DNA from: WYZ-LMO6 sp964509845
GTDB lineage: Archaea > Hadarchaeota > Hadarchaeia > Hadarchaeales > WYZ-LMO6
Reading direction: 5' to 3'
Assembly (NCBI GenBank): GCA_964509845.1
Contig: CAZDZG010000015.1
Location: forward strand, 1 to 25,506
DNA length: 25,506 nucleotides
The notes under the pieces were generated by a model that was not told where the DNA came from, did no database searches, and was given only the letters and a program-made list of their open reading frames with translations. Of the stretch, positions 14,479 through 23,300 are shown one piece after another. The position numbers were made by a program, and so were the translations under genes. Numbering within the stretch: position 1 is the first letter of the stretch; each line of letters begins with the position of its first letter.

Positions 14479-14646
14479 TTAGATCTCCCCCGCCCTGAAC
14501 TTCTCCGCGATCCTCCTGCTCTCCTCCGGCATGAAGCGGTGGAGGAAACGGTTGATCTCCTCCAGCCACTCGAGCTTCTGCTTGGGAGTGAGCTTCATGT
14601 ACTCCCCGATCTTCTCCTCGCTCACGTGGTACCTGAAACCCTTCAT
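14479..14646 (-). CDS. Small partner protein of the nucleotidyltransferase (antitoxin-like)
   Basis: This 55-residue protein starts at ATG 14644-14646, with AAGGAAGG directly upstream. It is hydrophilic and helical: FRYHVSEEKIGEYMKLTPKQ, KLEWLEEINRFLHRFMPEES and a terminal AEKFRAGEI. The pattern Y-x-V-S-E-E-K-I-x-E-Y-x-K-L-x-x-x-x-K-L-x-W-L-E-E-I-N, ending in R-x-G-E-I, is a small family I recall next to AbiEii/MNT-like nucleotidyltransferase genes in bacteria and archaea. Its start overlaps the nucleotidyltransferase stop as ATGA, so the two were translationally coupled. The frame is open farther upstream, but only by running through the shifted nucleotidyltransferase tail. A toxin-antitoxin role is inference. 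Confidence 0.72.
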   Translation of the reverse strand: MKGFRYHVSEEKIGEYMKLTPKQKLEWLEEINRFLHRFMPEESRRIAEKFRAGEI

Positions 14647-15133
14647 CCTTCCTTCCTCCTCATCCTCTCCACCTTCCTCAGGGCCTCCAGGAAGATCCTG
14701 CGGGCGCCCGGAGTACTCCTTCAGCCTCATCAGGTCCCTCAGGGATACGAGGGGCAGGGAGATCCCTCCCGCCCTCAAGAACTCCGCTCTGCGGAGGCGC
14801 TCTCGAAGTCGAGCGGGTGATCAAGAACCACGTTCACCTCCTCGTAGGGAACTCTGGGGTTCTTGAAGCTCAGAGCCTTCAAATTCTTTTCCTTCCTCCA
14901 CCTGCTCAGATTTTCCAGGGTCACCTCCTCCAGGCGGACGGGAATCCCGGGCCTGAACCCCAGCCTTCTCATCGCTTTCAGGAAAAGGTTCAGGTTGGAG
15001 TTCTCCATCCTCAGAAGGAGGTCCAAATCGGCCGTGGCCCTCGGCACTCCGTGGAGGTTCACCGCTATCCCTCCCACAACAATGTACTCACACCCTCGCG
15101 GTTCAGTTCCCGCAGAACCCTCTCGTAGTACAC
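14643..15133 (-). pseudogene. Nucleotidyltransferase (AbiEii/MNT-like) broken by frameshifts
   Basis: Reading across three single-base breaks gives one coherent protein of about 163 residues. GTG 15131-15133 begins VYYERVLRELNREGV. After a break near 15087 comes YIVVGGIAVNLHGVPRATAD, with LDLLL and the long middle segment to DHPLDFESASA. After a break near 14788 comes AEFLRAGGISLPLVSLRDLM and KEYSGRPQDL. After a break near 14691 comes LEALRKVERMRRKEG and the stop, overlapping the partner gene by ATGA. G-G-x-A-x-x-x-H-G-x-x-R-x-T-x-D-x-D is the nucleotidyltransferase active-site motif with its Asp pair (here ADLDL). Two breaks lack one base and one has an extra base. Either the gene is decaying or the assembly has errors. 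Confidence 0.75.
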
Positions 15134-15152
15134 TAGAAAAATTCGGGGCCCG

Positions 15153-15162
15153 GAGTATTAAC
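15153..15162 (-). promoter_or_regulatory. TATA-like box of the nucleotidyltransferase pair
   Basis: On the minus strand AGTTAATACT is centred about 25 bases upstream of the GTG at 15133, the spacing of a leaderless archaeal promoter. It is AT-rich within GC-rich flanks. The box supports the chosen start of the broken gene and suggests the promoter itself is intact. Confidence 0.4.
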
Positions 15163-15177
15163 TCTACCGGCGGGAAA

Positions 15178-15193
15178 TCCCTTCCGCAAGGGA
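15178..15193. terminator. Small hairpin downstream of the helicase gene
   Basis: TCCCTT CCGC AAGGGA forms a perfect 6-pair stem with a 4-base loop, about 30 bases past the helicase stop codon on the minus strand. A run of Ts is seen only farther on (about 15137-15142 as read on the minus strand). It might aid termination or stabilise the mRNA 3' end. No test beyond inspection was possible. Confidence 0.25.
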
Positions 15194-15223
15194 ATGCTTG
15201 GGGCGATGTTCACTTGGGTCGGT

Positions 15224-18061
15224 CTACCTCCCCCACCTCCTCAGCATTTCCTCCCGTTCCTTCCTCAGCACCAGCTCGAGGAAAGAATAAGAGAATTCCC
15301 TTTCCTTCTTCAGGATCTCCTCCGCCGCCCTGGGGGTGAGGTTCCTCCCGGCCAGGGCCAGGGCGGCTATCCTCCCGTACTTCGAGAGGAGCCTGGAGCT
15401 CTCCACCACCTTCCTCCACACCTCGTTCTCCCTCCCCCTCTCCGCCAGCTCCGCCGCCCTTCTCACCTCCTCCTCCGGCTCCTCCGTCATCCCTATCTCC
15501 CTGCTCCCGCAGCGGGGACAGGAGGGCCTCTCCTCCAGCTCGTGGAGGGGAAGCTCCCTGAACCAGGAGCGGCAGGAGGTGCAGGCGAAGGTCCTCACCT
15601 CCCCAAGCAGCCTGGCCCTGGCGGAGGCCAGCGCCAGCAGCTTCAGCCTCCCGGGAAGGGCGGGCTCCATCCCCACCCTGGGACCCCTCCACACCTGGGC
15701 GGAGAGGGGGGTGGGATGCTCCCTCTCCCCCACCGACCTAACCTCCACCTCCCCCGAGCGCATCAGGCGCAGGACCTCCCCCGCCCTTTCCAGATCCAGG
15801 TCCTTCTGCACCACCTCCTTGAAGGTCTCCTCGAAGACCGGTGTCCCCTTGAGGGAGGTCATGAGCCTTTCCACCACCGAGTTGGTCAGCTCCACCTCCT
15901 TCCTCAGCACGCCCATCCTCCTGGCCACCTGCACCAGCCTCCACCTGAAGAACCTGCTCCCCTCCACCGTCTCCCTCAGCTCCTCCTCCCTCCCCTCCCT
16001 CAGCCTCCTCACCACCCTCTCCGGATCCAGGGAGGGGGAGCGGAGGACGATCCTGTAGGGATCCACCTTGAAGGCCACCGTCTCCACCAGCTCGGAGGAG
16101 AGGAAGTGGGCGAGGAACCTCGCCAGGGTGCGGTTGACCAGGGTGCCGAAGCAGGCACCCACCACGCAGAACTCCCCCACCTTCTCCACCACCACCCTCC
16201 TGTCGGTGGGGAGGGGAAGGCCCTCCCTGAGCTGGGAGAACATCTCGGAGAGGGGAGCCTCCAGCACCTCCTCCTCCACCCCGTACTCCCTGGCCAGCTC
16301 CGCCCTGACCTCCTCCTCCCTCCTGCCGGCCAGGAAGGCCTCCTCCACCCTCCTCCTGATCCTCCCCACCTCCTGGGCCACGGAGAAGGGAACGGGGATC
16401 TCCTCCCCTATCCAGCTGGGAACCGCCCCCACCGGATCCTCGTCCCTCCTGACGTAAACCTTGGAGCCGAAGACCTGCACGATCCTCCAGATCTCTCCCC
16501 CCAGGGTGAACTTCACCCCGGGCTCCCCGTACTCCGCCAGGAAGGACTCGTCCAGGATCCCCACGGGCTCCCCGCTCCCGTCATCCACCACCAGGTACTG
16601 CTTGAGGTCTGGGATCATGGAGAGGTTCTCGAAGTAGTACTGGAAGAGCCTGGAGGGGGATCCCGCCCTCTCCACTCCCTTCCCGTCCTCCGAGAGCCTG
16701 AGGAACCTCCCGGTCAGGCTCTGGGCGAACTCCACCACCCTCACCAGATCCTCCCCGGTGAGACCTCTGAAGGGATGGGCCCTCCGGAAGAGGTCCAGGA
16801 CCTCCTCCAGCTCCACCCTCCTCCGGGAGAGCAGGAGGGAGGCCAGGGAGTGGAGGAGGACGTCCAGCGGCTTCTCGGGAACCTTCACCTCCTCCAGCTC
16901 CCCCCTCCTGGCGTGGGAGATGAGGACCACGGACTCCAGCAGGTCGTCTGGATCCTGAACCACCACCACCCCCCTGGCCGTCTCCCCCAGCCTGTGCCCG
17001 CTCCTCCCCACCCTTTGCAGGAGGCGGGTGGCCTGCCTGGGGGAGTTGTACTGGATGACCAGGTCCACCCTTCCTATGTCCAGCCCTAGCTCCAGGGAGG
17101 AGGTGCAGACCAGCCCCTTCACCTCCCCCCCCTTGAGCCCCCTCTCCGCCCTTATCCTGGAGAAGCTGGAGAGGGAACCGTGGTGCACGCTGACGGGGAA
17201 GCGCAGGTCCCAGAGCTTGAACCTGTTGGCCAGGATCTCCGCGGTGGGACGGGTGTTGGTGAAGAGGAGGGTGGAGCCGTGGGCCTCCATCAGCCTCCTT
17301 ATCTCCCTCAGCCTCGCCGCCACCTCCGGGAAGGTATAAAGCTTGGAGGCAAGCTCCCGGTCCTCCTCCGTGGGCCTGGGATAGACCACCCTCAGCTCCA
17401 TCCTCTTCTCCATGCTCACGTCCACGATCTCGCACGATCTCCCCTCCCCCACCAGGAAGCGGGCCACCTCCTCCGGTGAGCCTATGGTGGCGGAGAGTCC
17501 CACCACCTGGAAGCCCCCGCACAGGGCCCTGAGCCTCTCCAGGGAGAGGGAGAGCTGGGCCCCCCTCTTGTTGTCCACCAGCTCGTGCACCTCGTCCACC
17601 ACCACCCACCTCACCGTTCGGAGGTGGGAGCTCAGCCTCCTCCCGGCCAGGAGGATCTGCAGGCTCTCGGGGGTGGTGATGAGGACCTCGGGGGGAACCA
17701 GGGACTGCCTCTGCCTTTCCGAGGGGAGGGTGTCCCCGTGCCTCACGGCCACCCTCAGGTCCAGGGCCCTGCACCACCACTCCAGCCTCTCCAGCATGTC
17801 CCTGTTCAGGGCCCTGAGGGGGGTGAGGTAGAGGAGCCTCACCCCCCTTCCCTGGGGCTGGGAGAGGAGGAGGTGGTGGAGGAGGGGGAGGAAGGCCCCC
17901 TCGGTCTTCCCCGAGCCGCTGGGGGCGATGAGGAGGACGTTCTTGCCCTGCAGGACCAGGGGGATGGCCTCCCGCTGGGGAGGGGTGGGGCGGGAGAAGC
18001 CCCTCCTCTCCAGGAGGTCCCTGAGGGGCTTAAGGAGCAGCTGGAAGGGGTTGGCCTCCAT
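15224..18061 (-). CDS. lhr: Lhr-family ATP-dependent helicase
   Basis: This 945-residue superfamily 2 helicase is of the archaeal Lhr type, which unwinds DNA and RNA:DNA hybrids and is linked to repair. Seen in order are TPPQREAIPL (Q motif), Walker A APSGSGKTE (46-54), LTPLRALNRD (Ia), TTPESL (Ib), DEVHEL (Walker B, about 160), SATIG (III), LLFTNTRPTAE (IV), CTSSLELGLDIG with VDLVIQYNSPRQ (V) and QRVGRSGHRLG (VI). The long C-terminal part has the Lhr winged-helix/beta-barrel regions and a zinc-finger-like pair CTSC and CPRCG at about 827-850. I place the start at ATG 18059-18061, where the helicase homology begins; the open frame continues upstream 44 codons but overlaps the neighbouring gene. 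It is last in a four-gene minus-strand set. Confidence 0.93.
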   Translation of the reverse strand: MEANPFQLLLKPLRDLLERRGFSRPTPPQREAIPLVLQGKNVLLIAPSGSGKTEGAFLPLLHHLLLSQPQGRGVRLLYLTPLRALNRDMLERLEWWCRALDLRVAVRHGDTLPSERQRQSLVPPEVLITTPESLQILLAGRRLSSHLRTVRWVVVDEVHELVDNKRGAQLSLSLERLRALCGGFQVVGLSATIGSPEEVARFLVGEGRSCEIVDVSMEKRMELRVVYPRPTEEDRELASKLYTFPEVAARLREIRRLMEAHGSTLLFTNTRPTAEILANRFKLWDLRFPVSVHHGSLSSFSRIRAERGLKGGEVKGLVCTSSLELGLDIGRVDLVIQYNSPRQATRLLQRVGRSGHRLGETARGVVVVQDPDDLLESVVLISHARRGELEEVKVPEKPLDVLLHSLASLLLSRRRVELEEVLDLFRRAHPFRGLTGEDLVRVVEFAQSLTGRFLRLSEDGKGVERAGSPSRLFQYYFENLSMIPDLKQYLVVDDGSGEPVGILDESFLAEYGEPGVKFTLGGEIWRIVQVFGSKVYVRRDEDPVGAVPSWIGEEIPVPFSVAQEVGRIRRRVEEAFLAGRREEEVRAELAREYGVEEEVLEAPLSEMFSQLREGLPLPTDRRVVVEKVGEFCVVGACFGTLVNRTLARFLAHFLSSELVETVAFKVDPYRIVLRSPSLDPERVVRRLREGREEELRETVEGSRFFRWRLVQVARRMGVLRKEVELTNSVVERLMTSLKGTPVFEETFKEVVQKDLDLERAGEVLRLMRSGEVEVRSVGEREHPTPLSAQVWRGPRVGMEPALPGRLKLLALASARARLLGEVRTFACTSCRSWFRELPLHELEERPSCPRCGSREIGMTEEPEEEVRRAAELAERGRENEVWRKVVESSRLLSKYGRIAALALAGRNLTPRAAEEILKKEREFSYSFLELVLRKEREEMLRRWGR

Positions 18062-18066
18062 CGGGC

Positions 18067-18525
18067 TCAAAGGTATTCCTTTCCCCTTCCCATCCTGGCC
18101 TTCAGCTCCTCCAGCCTCCTCCTCATTTCCCTCTCCACGCCCTCGTGGCCGGAGAGAAGCCGGTGGAGCGGATGGGTGGACTCCAGGCGGCACCCCACCC
18201 CCGAGGCCACCACCAGCCTGTCCCTGCAGGAGGGGTGGAAGGAGGCAAGGCCGAAGGGAACGGGCTCCCCCTCCTCCATGGCCCTCCTTATCTCCTCGTC
18301 CATCCTCTTCACGGAGAACCTGGTCCCAAGGCCCAGGAGCTCGAAGGGGCTCAGCATCTCCCCCTTGATCTGCCAGAGGCCCAGGCCGGGGGCGTGGAAG
18401 AAGAGGTTGCCGTAGCCGTGGTCATCCCCTCCCATCAGCACCCTCCACTCCCCCCTCAGCGAGGAGTACCTCCGGTACTTGCGGTGCATCTCCTCCATGA
18501 TTTCGGCTATGGGCCTGATCCTCAC
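18067..18525 (-). CDS. Unknown conserved-looking protein
   Basis: This 152-residue soluble protein lies between acylphosphatase and the helicase (5-base gap to the helicase start, 1-base gap from the acylphosphatase stop). Notable parts are MGGDDHGYGNLFFHAPGLGL, ELLGLGTRFSVKRMDEEIRR and FHPSCRDRLVVASGVGCRLE, ending in a charged helix. His, Asp and Cys in those segments could form an active or metal site, but I do not recognise the family. GTG start at 18523-18525 with GGTGGTGAGG upstream. Composition and tight packing make it a real gene; no function is proposed. Confidence 0.75.
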   Translation of the reverse strand: MRIRPIAEIMEEMHRKYRRYSSLRGEWRVLMGGDDHGYGNLFFHAPGLGLWQIKGEMLSPFELLGLGTRFSVKRMDEEIRRAMEEGEPVPFGLASFHPSCRDRLVVASGVGCRLESTHPLHRLLSGHEGVEREMRRRLEELKARMGRGKEYL

Positions 18526-18526
18526 C

Positions 18527-18799
18527 TCACCACCTTATCCTGAATCCTTCCTCCCCCCTGGGCTCCTCCCACCTCACCTCCACCCCCTCCACCCTGGCCC
18601 CGGGAGGTCCGCGCCTGCAGAACTCCAGCATCTCCTCCACCCTCTCCCTCTCCCCCTCGAAGACCGCCTCCACCCTTCCGTCGGGCAGGTTCCTTACCCA
18701 TCCCCCCACCCCCAGCCTCTGCGCCAGCTCGCTGGTCCTGTACCTGAAGAAGACCCCCTGCACCCTCCCGCTGACGTAAACGTGGGCCCTCACCCTCAT
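18527..18799 (-). CDS. acyP: Acylphosphatase
   Basis: This 90-residue enzyme hydrolyses acyl phosphates such as acetyl phosphate or carbamoyl phosphate. The signature VSGRVQGVFFRYRT carries the phosphate-binding Arg19 in its loop, and GGWVRNLPDGRVEAVFEG carries the catalytic Asn37. Length and fold are standard. The ATG at 18797-18799 starts one base after the HAD gene stop, so it is in the same transcript. Confidence 0.97.
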   Translation of the reverse strand: MRVRAHVYVSGRVQGVFFRYRTSELAQRLGVGGWVRNLPDGRVEAVFEGERERVEEMLEFCRRGPPGARVEGVEVRWEEPRGEEGFRIRW

Positions 18800-18800
18800 C

Positions 18801-19442
18801 TCACCACCCGTCCAGCTTCCCCTCCAGCTCCCTCAGGTCCCTGAGCACGAACTCCCCCTCCATCCTCCCCTTCCTGTCCAGGTAGAAGGCCCTTATCCCC
18901 AGCCTGCGGGGCACCAGGTAGTCGTACTCGTAGTGGTCCCCCACGTGGACCAGCTGGGAGGGGGAGAGACCGCAGAGCTCCAGGACGGTGCGGTAGGTCT
19001 CCTCCGAGCGCTTGATCCTCCCGAAGTCCGAGAAGGAGGAGAAGGTACGCTCGAAGTAGCCCTCCAGCCCCAACACCCTGAGCTGGAAGGAAACGAACTC
19101 CCTGGGGGCGTTGGTGAGGAGGATCAGGCCGTATCCCCTCCGCCTGAGCCCCTCCAGCACCTCCGGGACCTCAGGATAGGCCCTCACCTCCCCCCTGCAC
19201 CTCTCGAACAGCTCCTCGGGCTCAACCCCGAGGTCGAACCTCCTCAGCCAGTAGCGGAGATCGTACCACTCCATCCTCCCATCCCCCACCCTGTCGTACT
19301 CCTCCTTCACCACCCTCCTGGCCTCCTCCAGCGGGAGGCCGTGCCTGAGGGAGTAAAGCCTGGGCATCTCCTCCAGCCAGACCGCATTGGCGAAGCTCAT
19401 CTCCACCAGGGTTCCGTCCAGATCCAGGGAGATCTTCCTCAT
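18801..19442 (-). CDS. HAD-superfamily hydrolase
   Basis: This 213-residue phosphatase-like protein has the four HAD motifs: SLDLDGTLV (nucleophile Asp7 and acid/base Asp9), LLTNAP (motif II), a Lys in FGRIKRSEE (motif III), and VGDHYEYDYLVPRRLGI (motif IV acids). A helical C1 cap of about 80 residues lies between motifs I and II. Substrate cannot be read from sequence; phosphoglycolate-like or nucleotide phosphatase activity is possible. It is the first gene of the set leading through acylphosphatase to the helicase. A TATATG box sits about 30 bases upstream, and GGGGGAGG abuts the ATG. Confidence 0.9.
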   Translation of the reverse strand: MRKISLDLDGTLVEMSFANAVWLEEMPRLYSLRHGLPLEEARRVVKEEYDRVGDGRMEWYDLRYWLRRFDLGVEPEELFERCRGEVRAYPEVPEVLEGLRRRGYGLILLTNAPREFVSFQLRVLGLEGYFERTFSSFSDFGRIKRSEETYRTVLELCGLSPSQLVHVGDHYEYDYLVPRRLGIRAFYLDRKGRMEGEFVLRDLRELEGKLDGW

Positions 19443-19468
19443 CCTCCCCCTCTTCCCTTCCCTCCTCC

Positions 19469-19503
19469 CATATACCTTTCCGCCTCCGGCGGCTATATTT
19501 AAG
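19469..19503. promoter_or_regulatory. Divergent promoter pair with a palindrome between
   Basis: TATATTTAA (19494-19502) is centred about 26 bases before the GTG of the MinD-like gene on the plus strand. On the minus strand TATATG (19469-19474) is centred about 30 bases before the HAD gene ATG. Between the two boxes lies the perfect inverted repeat CCGCC-TCC-GGCGG (19480-19492). A protein bound there could touch both TATA boxes. The promoters are well supported by spacing; the operator idea is inference. Confidence 0.55.
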
Positions 19504-19523
19504 CGGGGGAGGAAGGGGAAAGG

Positions 19524-20312
19524 GTGCCGGCGAAGAAGCTTCCCGCCCTCCTGAAGCCCAAGCGGGGGAGGAAGGAAAAAGGGGTGGAGATAAAGCCGAG
19601 GGAGGCCAGGGTGATAGGGGTCTTCTCCTGCAAGGGGGGGGTGGGAAAGACCACGGTGGTCTCCAACCTATGCTCCAGCCTGACGGACATGAAGAGGAGG
19701 GTGCTCGCCGTGGATGCCAACCTGGGGGCCCCCAACCTGGGCCTCCACTTCGGGGAGCTAACCCCCAAGATCACCATCCACGACGTGATCTCCTCGGGCA
19801 TTCCCATCGAGGAGGCCGTCCTGGAGATCCAGGGGATACCCATGGTGCTAGGCTCCATAGCCTATGAGGACGAGGTGCGCCCGGTGGACCTTAGGGAGCT
19901 GCTCTCACCCCTCAAGAGGGACTACGAGCTCATCCTCCTCGACTCCGCCCCGGGAATTGGGAGCGAGGTGGTGGCCGCCCTCAAGGCCTGCCACGAGATG
20001 ATCATCGTGACCAACCCCTACGTCCCCACCATAGCCAGCACCCTCAAGACCTTCAGGGCGGCGGAGAAGTACCGGATCCCCATCCTGGGGGTGGTGGTGA
20101 ACAGGGTGGCGGGGGAGCCCTTCGAGCTCTCGGTGGGGGAGATAAGGAAGGCCCTGGGCTGGCCGGTGATAGGGGTGATCCCGGAGGACAAGAGGGTGAG
20201 GGAGTCGACGGCCGCGGGCATCCCGGTGGTCAGGTACCGGCCCAGGGCCAAGGCGGCGAGGGAGCTCAAGAAGCTCGCCTCCTTCCTCGCCGAGCACCTG
20301 AAGAGCCTCTGA
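19524..20312 (+). CDS. MinD/ParA-type P-loop ATPase
   Basis: This 262-residue protein is a deviant-Walker ATPase of the MinD/Mrp/ParA group. It has a basic N-terminal extension (about 1-28, rich in Lys/Arg/Pro), then VIGVFSCKGGVGKTTVVSNL (deviant Walker A with Lys37 and Lys42), LAVDANLGAPNLGLHFG (switch I Asp), LILLDSAPGIGSEV (Walker B/switch II) and VVVNRV. The C-terminal helix ARELKKLASFLAEHLKSL is amphipathic-looking and could bind a membrane as in MinD. Its target is unknown. GTG start at 19524 with a purine-rich GGAGGAAGGGG upstream. Its last 47 bases overlap the convergent giant gene. Confidence 0.9.
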   Translation: MPAKKLPALLKPKRGRKEKGVEIKPREARVIGVFSCKGGVGKTTVVSNLCSSLTDMKRRVLAVDANLGAPNLGLHFGELTPKITIHDVISSGIPIEEAVLEIQGIPMVLGSIAYEDEVRPVDLRELLSPLKRDYELILLDSAPGIGSEVVAALKACHEMIIVTNPYVPTIASTLKTFRAAEKYRIPILGVVVNRVAGEPFELSVGEIRKALGWPVIGVIPEDKRVRESTAAGIPVVRYRPRAKAARELKKLASFLAEHLKSL

Positions 20313-23300
20313 CCCTCCTGCGCCTCAGGACTTCCCTCCTCTTCCTCTCCACCACCCGCTGGAGGGCCCTCCAGGAGGCCAGCTCCCTCCTGGCCCTCCT
20401 CCTCAGCCTCTCCACCTCCTCCGGGGCCAGACCGGCGGCCCTCCTCCTCTCCCTTATGAACCTCTCCAGGGCCTCCACCGCCACCCTCTCGGGCCTGGCC
20501 AGGCGCTTGCGCACGGGAACGACGGGCGGGAGGGCGGCGCGGCGCAGGAGGCTGGCCATCCTGACCAGGCTCTCCCTCTGCCTGGAGGTCAGCCTCACCC
20601 TCTCCCTCACCGCCCTCCTGCGCCCAGGCTCCGTGGCCCTCCTGAGGAGGCCCACCATCCTCCCGTACCTGAAGGACCAGCTCACCTGGTAGAGGGAGAA
20701 GCCGACCGCCGCCAGGGCCATGGCGAGGAGGAGCAGGAGCAGGAAGAGGGGGGAGGGGGCGGTGGGAACCTCGAAGGTGGGAAGGAGCAGGACGGGCGGG
20801 GAGGGGGGAACCCTCACCCTCTGCCCGAAGAGGAGGAAGATACCGAGCTCCTCCGTCCTGAACTGGAAGTAGAGGTACTGCCCGTCCCTCCCCACCTCCT
20901 CCAGCTCCAGCTCCTGCGAGGGGAGCCTTCTGACCCGTATGGTCCTCACGTCTATTCTCTCCCTCCTCACCCAGGAGCGGCTCACCCTCACCCTAACCAC
21001 CGCTTGGGAGAGGGGCGGGGAGGAGGGTGCGGGCTCCAGACAGAAGTAGCGGTAGGGAACCGCCTCGGGCGGGGGGGAGACCGGGTAATCCTCGGATTCC
21101 CAGGCCGAAACCGCCACCCATCCCTCCTCCCTCACCACCACCTCCAGCCTGGACACGCAGAGGCCCAGCCAGCTCAAGTCGGCTGAGGCCGGGACCCCGG
21201 GCCGCAAGTGGCCCAGCGGGATCTCCCTGGAGGGGGGTGGGACCCAGCCGCTCACCCCCACCCTCCATCCCTCCAGCGGGCCCCACTCGGGGAGGAGGGC
21301 CGGTCCCCCCACCACCACCCTCTTCCAGCTCACCGAGGTCACCGCCTCCAGCGCCATCCCCTCCAGCTCCCTCCAGCCGTGGGGCGCCACCACCTCACCC
21401 CTCCTGTTCTCCAGCTGCACCCATCCCCTGAGGACGGGGGCCCTCACCGAGAAGCTCCTGCCCTCCAGCGTCCTCCAGGTGGAGAAGTAGCCCGCCGTGG
21501 CCCTCCTCTCCTCCAGCACCCTCCACCTCACCCCTCCCGCCACCGCCGCCGTCCGCCCTTCCAGCCTCATCCAGGAGGCGGAGGTGAAGGAGGAGCCGCT
21601 CCTTCCCTCCAGCCTCACCCACCCCCTCTCCTGCGGACCGCTCACCCCCCCGCTCCAGCCCTCCAGGTGCCTCCACCTCCTGAGGGTGAAGCTCCAGACT
21701 GGGGAGGAGTTCTCGTGCCCCGCCTCATCCACCGCCCTCACGCGCCAGTAGTAGGTCCCGGGGGAGGTGAAGCCCACGATCCGGAAGTTCTCGGGGGTGT
21801 TCTCCGCGTGGAAGAAGGGTTCTGTCATGGAGGGCTCGTCATCCACCGCGAACTCGTAGAGGATGCGGGTGTTGTCCTCCACGCTCCTCCACTTGAACAT
21901 GAGGGTGAAGGTCTCAAGCTCCGCCCCGTTCTCGGGGGAGAGGAGCTCCACCTCAGCCGGGGCGTGGAGGTCGGTGAAGAACCAGAAGGTCTCCGAGTTC
22001 TCGCTTTCCTTCCCGGAGTTGTCCCTGGCCTGGACCCTCCAGTAGTAGGTGAGGTTGTCCTCCAGCGGGGGGGAGACCTCCCAGCGGTCGTTGTCCAGCC
22101 AGCCGGAGTCCGCCACCACGTTTTCGAAGTTCTCGTCCCTGGATACCCAGACCCTGTGCAGGACGGGCTGGGAGATGTCCACGGAGACCCGCCAGACCAG
22201 CAGGGGGGAGGAAACGCCCACCACCTTCCCGTTCTCCGGGGAGAGGGGGACGGGGGCGGGGGGAGGGGCGTTCTCCACCCTGAACCACCTGGAGGGGGTC
22301 TCATGGACGTTGCCGGCGTTGTCCCTGGCCTGGACCCTCCACCGGTAATCGTTGTCGGGCAGGGGGAAGGGAACCTGCCAGGAGTTCTCGGAGATCCAGC
22401 CCGAGTCCAGGTAGTTCTCCATCTCCCCCACGGAGACCAGGACCCTGTAGGAGAGCGGGAAGGAGTTGTCCGTTCCCTCCGTCCAGCTCAGGATGGGCTG
22501 GGAATCCTCCAGGGTGGCTCCGTTGTCGGGCCAGAGGAGCTCCACCCCCTGCGGGGGTAGGGTGTCCAGCCTGAACCAGCGGATCTCCGAGTTCTCCCCC
22601 TCGTTACCGGCGTTGTCCCGCGCCTGGACCCTCCAGTACCAGATCCCATCTGGCAGGGGGAGGTCCATCCTCCAGTTCTCCCCCTCCACCCACCCCGAGA
22701 CCGCGTTCTCGTGGGAGAAGGAGGGGTCGTCACTGAGCTTCACCCTGTACCCGACCGGGAGGGAGTTCTCCGTCACGGGGGCCCACCTGAACTCCACCTC
22801 CCTAAGGTTCTCCCCGTTCTCCGGGAGGAGGGGGGAGGGGGCGGGGGGAGGAACGGTGTCCAGCTGGAAGGTGCGGGGCGGGCTGAAGGGGCTCCAGTTC
22901 CCCGCCCCATCCCTGGCCCTCACCCTCCAGGAGTAGATCCCGTCCACCGGGAGGGGCGGGACCTGCCAAGAGTTCTCGGAGAGCGTCACGTCATAAACCG
23001 TCACGGGCCCGTACTCCACCTTCAGGTGATAGGAGAGGGGTCCCGAGATGTCCCAAACGTTCTCCCACCTTAGGAGGGGGGTCCTGTTGTTCAGGTTCTC
23101 CCCGGGGAGGGGAGAGAGGAGGACGGGCACGGGCGGAGGGGTGAGGTCCACCCTGAAGCTCCAGGTGGGGGAGGGAAGGAGGCCCTCGTTCCCGGCGTTG
23201 TCCCTTGCGAAGACCCTCCAGTAGTACACGCCCTCCTGGAGGGGGGAGGGGACCCAGTAGTTCTGCTGGATCCAGCCCGAGTTCTCCACGGGCTGGGTGA

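Noticed and set aside
15194..17089. Open plus-strand frame of 631 codons opposite the helicase gene
   Set aside because: Its translation is His/Pro/Leu-rich and repetitive, while the minus strand has all helicase motifs in order.
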